Position numbers and translations under genes: made by a program
Assembly (NCBI GenBank): GCA_023266695.1
Contig: JAHFPO010000133.1
Coordinates: 1 to 6,127 of the forward strand
From: Hyphomicrobiales bacterium
Lineage (GTDB): Bacteria > Pseudomonadota > Alphaproteobacteria > Rhizobiales > Xanthobacteraceae
Length of the DNA: 6,127 nt
Reading direction: 5' to 3'
Notes under the pieces: model-generated
Database searches by the model: none
Told to the model about the DNA's origin: nothing
What the model saw: the letters and a program-made list of their open reading frames with translations, nothing else
In this document: one piece after another, positions 1 through 5,121 of the stretch
Position numbering within the stretch: position 1 is the first letter of the stretch
Layout of the letters: every line of letters begins with the position of its first letter

Positions 1-1
1 T

Positions 2-964
2 GTCGCGCGCGAGACCGCGGCACTCAAGCGCATCGGGACGACGGGCCGCGGCATCGGGCCCGCTTACGAAGACAAGGTCGGCCGGCGCGCCATTCGCTTC
101 GTGGACCTCGCCGAGCCCGCCGATCTCGACGACAAGATCGATCGTGTGCTGGTGCATCACAATGCGCTCAGGCGCGGGCTCAAACTGCCGGAAATCGCCG
201 CCAAGGCGGTGCGTGAGGAACTGCTGTCGGTGGCGCCCAAGGTGCTGCCGTTCATGGACCGGGTGTGGGCGCTTCTCGATGAGCGCCACCGGCAGGGCGA
301 TAGAATTCTATTCGAAGGCGCGCAGGGCGCCCTCCTCGACGTCGACCACGGCACCTATCCCTATGTCACCTCGTCGAACACGGTCGCGGGCCAGGCCGCG
401 ACCGGCTCGGGGCTCGGCCCCGGCACCGTCGGTTATGTGCTCGGCATCACCAAGGCCTATACCACCCGAGTGGGCGAGGGGCCGTTTCCGACCGAGCTTG
501 CCGACGATACCGGGCGGCCGGACAAGACCGGCAAGTACTTGGGCGAGCGCGGCAAGGAAGTGGGCACCGTGACCGGCCGGCCGCGGCGTTGCGGCTGGTT
601 CGATGCGGTGCTAGTGCGACAGACCGTGCGCACCGGCGGCATCGACGGCATCGCGCTGACCAAGCTCGACGTGCTCGACGGCCTCGACCCGATCCGGGTC
701 TGCGTGGCCTATCGACTCGACGGGCGCGAAATCGACCATATGCCGGCAGGAGAGGCGACCCAGGCCCGCCTTGAGCCGGTTTATGAGACCATCGAGGGTT
801 GGGGCGCCTCGACCCGGGGAGCCCGTTCCTGGGCCGGACTGCCGGCGGCGGCGGTAAAGTATGTGCGCCGCATCGAGGAGTTGATCGGCTGCCCGGTCGC
901 ATTGCTCTCGACGAGCCCCGCGCGCGAGGACACAATTCTGGTCCAAAATCCGTTTCTACCCTAA
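2..964 (+). CDS. purA: Adenylosuccinate synthetase (5'-truncated)
   Basis: Cytosolic enzyme joining IMP and aspartate at the expense of GTP to give adenylosuccinate, the first committed step from IMP to AMP. The reading frame is open from base 2, so the gene starts upstream of the window; 320 residues are present of about 430 usual for the family. The GTG at 101 is internal, because PurA-specific sequence continues before it. Visible signatures, numbered in the fragment: GTTGRGIGPAYEDK at about 12-25 (IMP-binding region), FEGAQG at 104-109 followed by LLDVDHGTYP and TSSNT, the GxxTGRPRRCGW loop, TKLDVLDG at 220-227 (guanine-recognition region), and the usual ending near QNPF. The missing part holds the N-terminal GDEGKGK nucleotide loop. 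No inactivating change is visible. No terminator is evident in the 39 bases before the next gene, so the two are probably cotranscribed. Identification is firm. Confidence 0.97.
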   Translation, partial: VARETAALKRIGTTGRGIGPAYEDKVGRRAIRFVDLAEPADLDDKIDRVLVHHNALRRGLKLPEIAAKAVREELLSVAPKVLPFMDRVWALLDERHRQGDRILFEGAQGALLDVDHGTYPYVTSSNTVAGQAATGSGLGPGTVGYVLGITKAYTTRVGEGPFPTELADDTGRPDKTGKYLGERGKEVGTVTGRPRRCGWFDAVLVRQTVRTGGIDGIALTKLDVLDGLDPIRVCVAYRLDGREIDHMPAGEATQARLEPVYETIEGWGASTRGARSWAGLPAAAVKYVRRIEELIGCPVALLSTSPAREDTILVQNPFLP

Positions 965-1003
965 CTGAGCCAGATCAGGGGCATCCGTCCGGACCGTCAA
1001 TCG

Positions 1004-2398
1004 ATGACCGACTATCTTCCTCTGCTCACCCGCGCCGTCTCGGGCCTCGACCGCAATACCGGTGAGGCGCGCCGGGGCGTCTATGACCGAGCGCGGCATG
1101 CCCTCGTGAATCAGCTCCGGGCGATGAAGCCGCCGCTCGCCGAGTCCGAGATCACGCGCGAGCGGCTCGCGCTCGAGGAAGCGATCCGGCTCATCGAAAC
1201 GCAATCCGGTCAGGCCGAGATGAAAGCCGAGCGGATGCCACCGGTGCCGCCTGAGCCTCCACGCGCTCCGATTGCGCCACGCGCCCCGACTGCCCCGGAC
1301 GCCCACCCGGCACCGTCGCCCCGCGAGCGGGTCGGTAATGCCGTGAGCGGGACCCGTGTCGTGCGCGATGCGGTCGCCGAGGCCGAACATCTCGGTGCCG
1401 CCAGCGCCGAAGCCGTCCGCTCGGCGCGAGACGCCTTCGGCGGCATTCCGCCCGGAGCGTTCGAGTTCGAGGATCGGGTCGATCTTGCCACGGCCGAAAA
1501 GAGCCTTGCGAACCTGCAGGATGGCGCCGGTGACGGCTTCGGCGCGGCATTGCAGCCTCGCTCGTTCCGGCCGCGCGGCGCCGAGATCGCCCAGGCGGAT
1601 GCGCGCAAGGCGCTCAAGGCGAAGCTCATCGTTGGCGGCATCGTCGTCGCCCTCTTCGCGGTCGCTGCCCTGATCGGCTACGTCCACCGCGATCGCGTCC
1701 TCGCATTGATCGGTGCCGGCCCGCCGCCGACCCGCGTCGTTACCAGCGAGGGAGGCGACCGTTCGAAGATCGCGGACCGGGTCGCTCCGGATCCGACCGC
1801 GCAAAACCGTCCGCTCACGCCCGGACAGACGCAAACCCCAGGCGGATCTTTAGCGGCGGTCGCGCAGCGCGCCGTGCTCTACGAGGAAAATCCGAGCGGT
1901 GGGCAGCAGTTGCAGACCTTCGTCGGCACCGCGGTCTGGCGCACGGAAACGGTGAATCCCGGACCCGGGCGCCCGCCGGAACTCGGCCTCAGAGTTGATA
2001 TCGAGGTGCCTGACCGCCGCTTGACGGTGGCGATGACGATCCGCCGCAATCCCGATACCACCCTGCCGGCGAGCCATACCGTCGAGATTCAGTTCACGAC
2101 TCCCGGCGATCCCTTCGGCGGCGTCTCGAACATGCCGGGCATCCGTGCCAAGAGCACGGAGACGGCGCAAGGCGCGCCGCTCGTCGGCCTGGTCGTACGC
2201 GTCATGCCGGGCTTCTTCCTCATCGGCCTCTCGGCGATCGAAGCCGATCGCGAGCAAAACCTCACCTTGTTGCGCGAGCGCGGTTGGATCGACATTCCGT
2301 TCGTCTACAACAATGGCCGACGGGCCGTGCTCGTGGTGGAGAAAGGCAGCCCCGGCGAACGGGCCGTCAATGAAGCGGTGATGGCCTGGGGCGGCTAG
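1004..2398 (+). CDS. Conserved single-span membrane protein, unknown function
   Basis: 464 residues; I do not recognise a named domain. Layout: residues 1-70 are helical and charged (a regularly spaced Arg/Glu/Leu segment around 47-65); 78-106 is very rich in Pro and Ala and looks like a disordered linker; 107-205 is polar and probably helical or disordered; 207-227 is one hydrophobic segment preceded by Lys/Arg; 228-283 is a second Pro/Gly-rich linker; about 284-464 alternates like a compact beta-rich domain (RLTVAMTIRRNP, HTVEIQFTTPGDPFGG, FVYNNGRRAVLVVEKG). There is no cysteine. The positive-inside rule predicts a cytoplasmic N-terminus and a periplasmic C-terminal domain. No Shine-Dalgarno is seen before the ATG at 1004, but it is the first start after purA and the N-terminus MTDYLPLL resembles rhizobial homologues as I remember them. 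It is probably cotranscribed with purA. The TAG stop lies in the left edge of the intergenic repeat. The coding call is secure; no function is assigned. Confidence 0.85.
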   Translation: MTDYLPLLTRAVSGLDRNTGEARRGVYDRARHALVNQLRAMKPPLAESEITRERLALEEAIRLIETQSGQAEMKAERMPPVPPEPPRAPIAPRAPTAPDAHPAPSPRERVGNAVSGTRVVRDAVAEAEHLGAASAEAVRSARDAFGGIPPGAFEFEDRVDLATAEKSLANLQDGAGDGFGAALQPRSFRPRGAEIAQADARKALKAKLIVGGIVVALFAVAALIGYVHRDRVLALIGAGPPPTRVVTSEGGDRSKIADRVAPDPTAQNRPLTPGQTQTPGGSLAAVAQRAVLYEENPSGGQQLQTFVGTAVWRTETVNPGPGRPPELGLRVDIEVPDRRLTVAMTIRRNPDTTLPASHTVEIQFTTPGDPFGGVSNMPGIRAKSTETAQGAPLVGLVVRVMPGFFLIGLSAIEADREQNLTLLRERGWIDIPFVYNNGRRAVLVVEKGSPGERAVNEAVMAWGG

Positions 2399-2525
2399 AG
2401 TCTGATCAGTTCGAATTGAATCGGCCTGCCCCGCTAACATTTTGATTTTGGGCGTGATCTTATCCGAAAACCGGTTTCCACCCCGGATCAAGTCCGGGGC
2501 GGTCTTTTTCGGGATCACGCCCTAG
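2395..2525. repeat. Mosaic intergenic palindromic repeat (rhizobial type)
   Basis: The element fills most of the convergent gap between the membrane protein gene and rpoH. The left end CTAGAGTCTGATCA (2395-2408) and the right end read in reverse, CTAGGGCGTGATCC (2512-2525), match at 10 of 14 positions. Inside, an outer palindrome pairs GGGCGTGATC (2450-2459) with GATCACGCCC (2513-2522) and CCGAAAA (2464-2470) with TTTTCGG (2506-2512), leaving TTAT as a bulge. A second perfect stem, CCCCGGA/TCCGGGG (2481-2487 with 2493-2499), sits in the centre. The GATCTTATCCGAAAACCGG core is very similar to a repeat I remember as abundant in Bradyrhizobium-like genomes, and the inner stem resembles a second, separate alphaproteobacterial repeat family. 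The pairing is seen directly; family membership and exact borders are inferred. Confidence 0.7.
2481..2509 (+). terminator. Hairpin plus T run at convergent junction
   Basis: A perfect 7-bp G/C-rich stem (CCCCGGA/TCCGGGG) with a TCAAG loop is followed, after CGGTC, by five T (2505-2509). On the + strand it could act as an intrinsic terminator for the purA-linked transcript. The 5-base gap between stem and T run is longer than ideal. On the - strand the same structure could stop rpoH transcripts, but only TTTT within GGTTTTCGG follows, so it is weaker there. The larger outer palindrome (2450-2522) would stabilise the structure in both directions. Confidence 0.5.
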
Positions 2526-2570
2526 GAACTCGCGCGAAGGCAAAAATTACGCGAGGTCGGGTTCACTCGC

Positions 2571-3470
2571 TCAGCTCGCCGGCAGCGCCTTCGGGGTCTC
2601 CACCTCGTGCATGCGGTTGACCACCGCCTGCTGCACCTTCTCGAAGGCACGCACCTCGATCTGACGCACGCGCTCGCGTGAGACGCCGAACTCCTCGGCG
2701 AGCTCCTCGAGCGTGATCGGGTCGTCGGACAAGCGCCGCGCCTCGAAGATGCGCCGCTCGCGATCGTTCAATACGCCGAGCGCCTGCTTCAATGCGGCCC
2801 GCCGGTTGTCGAGCTCCTCGCCTGCGGCCAGCATGGTCTCCTGATCGTCACGCTCGTCGACCAGCCAGTCCTGCCATTCGCCGGAATCGGCATCGAGCCG
2901 GATCGGCGCATTGAGCGAGGCATCGCCGGCAAGGCGCTGGTTCATCGAAACGACTTCCGCTTCGGTGACGCCGAGGCGCTTGGCGATCGCCTTCACCTGG
3001 TCGGGCTTGAGGTCGCCCTCCTCCAGCGCGGAGATGCGGCTCTTGGTCTTGCGCAGGTTGAAGAACAGGCGCTTTTGCGCCGCCGTGGTGCCCATCTTCA
3101 CCAGGCTCCAGGAGCGCAGGATGTATTCCTGGATCGAGGCTCTGATCCACCACATCGCGTAAGTGGCGAGCCGAAAACCCTTGTCCGGTTCGAACCGCTT
3201 GACGGCCTGCATCAGGCCGACATTGCCTTCGGAGATCACCTCGCCGATCGGGAGGCCGTAGCCGCGGTAGCCCATGGCGATCTTGGCGACGAGCCTGAGA
3301 TGGCTGGTGACGAGACGGTGCGCGGCCTCGCGGTCGCCATGCTCGCGCCAGGACTTGGCGAGCATGTACTCCTCCTGCGGCTCCAGCATCGGGAACCGAC
3401 GGATCTCGGCGAGATAGCGGGAAAGGCCACCTTCAGCGGTGAATGCCGGCAGAGCAGCGGAACGGGCCAT
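2571..3470 (-). CDS. rpoH: RNA polymerase heat-shock sigma factor sigma-32
   Basis: Directs RNA polymerase to chaperone and protease promoters during heat and envelope stress. The 299 residues are the usual length for alphaproteobacterial RpoH. Region 1.2/2.1 begins near 14-70; region 2 includes GLMQAVKRFEPDKGFRLATY (85-104) and AMWWIRASIQEYILRSW (105-121), the -10 recognition and melting segment; the RpoH-specific box QKRLFFNLR lies at 132-140; region 4 near the C-terminus has the -35-binding helix-turn-helix (LEELAEEFGVSRERVRQIE). The start at 3470 is chosen because AAGGAGG lies 9 bases upstream and the product then begins MARSAALP like homologues; an in-frame ATG at 3545 would add 25 unconserved residues. 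The 111-base gap back to rluD has no convincing terminator, so readthrough from rluD is possible. RpoH level in relatives is controlled by chaperones and FtsH proteolysis; this is family knowledge, not visible here. Many alphaproteobacteria carry a second rpoH elsewhere. Confidence 0.97.
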   Translation of the reverse strand: MARSAALPAFTAEGGLSRYLAEIRRFPMLEPQEEYMLAKSWREHGDREAAHRLVTSHLRLVAKIAMGYRGYGLPIGEVISEGNVGLMQAVKRFEPDKGFRLATYAMWWIRASIQEYILRSWSLVKMGTTAAQKRLFFNLRKTKSRISALEEGDLKPDQVKAIAKRLGVTEAEVVSMNQRLAGDASLNAPIRLDADSGEWQDWLVDERDDQETMLAAGEELDNRRAALKQALGVLNDRERRIFEARRLSDDPITLEELAEEFGVSRERVRQIEVRAFEKVQQAVVNRMHEVETPKALPAS

Positions 3471-3479
3471 GAAATGCGC

Positions 3480-3486
3480 CCTCCTT
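3480..3486 (-). promoter_or_regulatory. Shine-Dalgarno sequence of rpoH
   Basis: AAGGAGG on the - strand, 9 bases before the ATG at 3470-3468. It is the strongest ribosome binding site in the window and decides the rpoH start in favour of MARSAALP over the upstream in-frame ATG at 3545. Confidence 0.85.
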
Positions 3487-3581
3487 GAATGGCCCCCGAG
3501 GCGGCGGGCCGTATGCGGCCGCGAAGCGCCAACCGCAACGTCCATATAGAAACTCCATGCGGCGAGGAAAAGGCAGGGCGA

Positions 3582-4595
3582 TCACGGGGATTTGAGCGCC
3601 TCGACCAGGCGGAAGAGCTCCGGCGGCAGGCGGCTTTCGAACGTGAGCTTCTTGCCGGTGACGGGATGGACGAAGCCGAGAAGATAGGCGTGGAGCGCTT
3701 GGCGGCGGAGCTTGTCGAATGCCTTGGCGGCCTTCGGGGTGAGCTGGGACTCCTTGGTGCGAAATCCCGCGCCGTAGACGGGATCGCCGAGCAGCGGATG
3801 TCCGATGCGGGTGAGATGGACGCGAATCTGATGGGTGCGGCCGGTCTCCAGCCTGCATTCGATCAGGCTCGCCACCGGCAAGCCGTCCTTGCCGGCATAG
3901 CGGTCGTGGATTTCATAGCGGGTGACGGCGCGCCGTCCGCCCGGAAGCACCGCCATGCGCTCACGTGACTTCGGATCGCGCATGATCGGCGCGTCGATCA
4001 CGCCGCGCCGGGGCTCCGGCACACCCCATACGAGCGCGAGATAGCCGCGCACCAGCGCGCCGTCGCGGCCGTGGTCGGCGAACTGGTGGCTCAGCGCCTG
4101 ATGCGCGCGGTCGGTCTTGGCGACGACCAGGAGCCCGCTGGTGTCCTTATCGAGGCGGTGGACGATGCCGGGCCGCTTCTCTCCGCCGATCCCGGAGAGA
4201 CTGTCGCCGCAATGGGCGATCAGGGCATTGACGAGCGTGCCGTCGCGGTTGCCGGGGGCGGGATGAACGACGAGGCCGGCCGGCTTGTCGATGACGATCA
4301 GCTCGTCGTCCTCGTGAACGATGGCGAGCGGGATCGCCTCGGCCTTGGGACGCGCCGGTTCAGGCGGCGGCACGCGAACCTCGACCTTGTCTCCCGGTTT
4401 GACCCGGTATGCCGGGTCTCCTATGGTTTTCCCGTTCAAGAGCACTTGCTTGCCGAGCAGCAGCAGCTTCAAGCGCGAGCGGCTGAGATCCGAAATGCGC
4501 ATCGCCAGGAAGCGATCGAGCCGCGAACCCGCATCCTCCTCGCCCGCGACCGCCTGGACGATCCGGTCGTTGCCGGTTTTACGAACTTTGTTCAC
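3582..4595 (-). CDS. rluD: 23S rRNA pseudouridine synthase, RluA family (RluD-like)
   Basis: Cytoplasmic enzyme that isomerises uridines to pseudouridine in large-subunit rRNA; in E. coli RluD the targets are U1911, U1915 and U1917 in helix 69. 337 residues. An S4 RNA-binding domain occupies about 23-75 (SRLDRFLAMRI, SRSRLKLLLLGKQVLLNGK, RVKPGDKVEV). The catalytic domain follows: DDELIVIDKPAGLVVHPAPGN at 96-116, HRLDKDTSGLL at 146-156 with catalytic Asp149, GRTHQIRVHL at 252-261 and GHPLLGDPVYG. The start is GTG at 4595-4593; there is no ATG upstream in frame, and the next ATG (Met32) would cut off the beginning of the S4 domain. No Shine-Dalgarno is visible before it. The presence of the S4 domain favours RluD or RluC over RluA; the VVHP and APGN signatures favour RluD, but the exact uridine specificity is not proven. 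It lies upstream of rpoH on the same strand and diverges from the small membrane gene, with 3 bases between the starts. Confidence 0.92.
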   Translation of the reverse strand: MNKVRKTGNDRIVQAVAGEEDAGSRLDRFLAMRISDLSRSRLKLLLLGKQVLLNGKTIGDPAYRVKPGDKVEVRVPPPEPARPKAEAIPLAIVHEDDELIVIDKPAGLVVHPAPGNRDGTLVNALIAHCGDSLSGIGGEKRPGIVHRLDKDTSGLLVVAKTDRAHQALSHQFADHGRDGALVRGYLALVWGVPEPRRGVIDAPIMRDPKSRERMAVLPGGRRAVTRYEIHDRYAGKDGLPVASLIECRLETGRTHQIRVHLTRIGHPLLGDPVYGAGFRTKESQLTPKAAKAFDKLRRQALHAYLLGFVHPVTGKKLTFESRLPPELFRLVEALKSP

Positions 4596-4615
4596 CCGAT
4601 GACCCGTTCACCCGA
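4591..4615. repeat. Short tandem motif spanning two divergent starts
   Basis: The 9-base word TTCACCCGA occurs at 4591-4599 and again at 4607-4615, and its core ACCCG occurs three times at exactly 8-base spacing (4594, 4602, 4610). The block covers the GTG of rluD (- strand) and the ATG of the small membrane gene (+ strand), both of which lie within it. It could be a regulator site or simply chance in G+C-rich coding sequence; most of it is also coding. Confidence 0.4.
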
Positions 4616-4940
4616 ACGCGACGACGAACCCCTCGATCCGGCGCAAACGCGCGTGGTGAGGCGGCTGCGCGGGCTGATGATCCTTTCGAGTCTTATCATG
4701 ATCGTGGGCTTCCTCGCCGTCTTTGGTGTGATCGCCTACCGCCTTTCCATAGGCGCGGAAAGAGGCAGGAACGCGGAATCGAATGTGAACCTGCCCAAGG
4801 GCGCGCGGGTGGTCTCGACCGCGGTTTCGGAAGGCAGGCTCGTGGTCACGATCGAGATCGCGGGGGTCGTCGAGGTGCTCATCTTCGATCTCGCGACCCT
4901 GGAGCCGCGCGGCCGCATGCGCATCACGACCGAGCCCTGA
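4599..4940 (+). CDS. Small single-span membrane protein (possibly DUF6476)
   Basis: 113 residues. A charged, proline-containing N-terminus (1-24, with RVVRRLRG just before the membrane) is followed by one hydrophobic segment at about 25-47 (LMILSSLIMIVGFLAVFGVIAYR) and a short C-terminal domain that alternates like beta strands (GARVVSTAVSEGRLVVTIEI, VEVLIFDLATLEPRGRM). Orientation is predicted N-in with the C-terminal domain periplasmic. From memory the length, topology and position beside an RluA-family gene match the alphaproteobacterial family DUF6476; this is not verified. The reading frame stays open far upstream, but that part is antisense to rluD and carries no membrane-protein features, so the ATG at 4599 is chosen. 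No Shine-Dalgarno precedes it, and its start is separated from the divergent rluD start by 3 bases, so translation may be leaderless or nearly so. Function unknown. Confidence 0.8.
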   Translation: MTRSPERDDEPLDPAQTRVVRRLRGLMILSSLIMIVGFLAVFGVIAYRLSIGAERGRNAESNVNLPKGARVVSTAVSEGRLVVTIEIAGVVEVLIFDLATLEPRGRMRITTEP

Positions 4941-4951
4941 GCCGCCGCGGG

Positions 4952-4980
4952 CTTGATGGTGTTCTGGTTCGGCGCTAAGG
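4952..4980 (+). promoter_or_regulatory. Candidate promoter of tRNA-Glu
   Basis: CTTGAT (4952-4957), 17 bases, then CTAAGG (4975-4980). The -35 box matches the alphaproteobacterial housekeeping form CTTGAC in five of six positions; the -10 box is weak (CTA then AGG). Transcription would begin near 4987, leaving a leader of about 14 bases before the tRNA at 5001, which fits a stable-RNA promoter. It is the best candidate in the 60-base gap after the small membrane gene. Confidence 0.45.
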
Positions 4981-5000
4981 CTTGAGTGGAAACGCCGCGC

Positions 5001-5076
5001 GCTCCCTTCGTCTAGCGGTCCAGGACGTCGCCCTCTCACGGCGAAAACAGGGGTTCGAGTCCCCTAGGGAGCGCCA
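5001..5076 (+). tRNA. tRNA-Glu (anticodon CUC)
   Basis: A complete 76-base cloverleaf. The acceptor stem pairs GCTCCCT (5001-5007) with AGGGAGC (5066-5072), discriminator G at 5073, and CCA is encoded at 5074-5076. The D arm uses GTC (5010-5012) with GAC (5024-5026) around AGCGGTCC. The anticodon stem TCGCC/GGCGA encloses the loop CTCTCAC (5033-5039), giving anticodon CUC at 5035-5037, which reads GAG. The T arm AGGGG/CCCCT encloses TTCGAGT (5054-5060). All stems are fully paired. It is the isoacceptor expected to serve the dominant GAG codon in this G+C-rich genome. No T-run terminator follows within the 45 bases before the next gene. Confidence 0.97.
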
Positions 5077-5121
5077 ATTCTCTCCGCGACTTGGCTGATG
5101 GGCACCGGCAGCGTTCAACCA

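Noticed and set aside
1236..1322. Pro/Ala-rich coding stretch as a possible DNA repeat
   Set aside because: The codons vary and no nucleotide repeat unit is maintained; it is simply a low-complexity protein linker.
956..1834. Long open frame on the - strand (292 codons)
   Set aside because: It lies wholly antisense to the membrane protein gene and the purA end, its product is Arg/Gly/Asp-rich without domain features, and such frames are expected opposite G+C-rich genes.
2529..2555. CTCGCG/CGCGAG hairpin downstream of rpoH
   Set aside because: Only a 6-bp stem with a 15-base loop and no T run on the - strand side; too weak to call as a terminator.
3471..3545. 25-residue N-terminal extension of RpoH from the ATG at 3545
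   Set aside because: The strong AAGGAGG site lies inside the extension, just before Met26, and the added residues (Arg/Gly/His-rich) do not resemble RpoH N-termini.
3543..3548. TATATG as a -10 box for rpoH
   Set aside because: It is the most A/T-rich spot in the rluD-rpoH gap, but no good -35 (only CTTTTC or TTTTCC at suitable distances) and no sigma-32-type CTTGAA box could be found, so it is left as unproven.
4071..4598. N-terminal extension of the small membrane protein
   Set aside because: The extension is antisense to rluD across conserved catalytic sequence, and the part before the ATG at 4599 shows no protein-like features.
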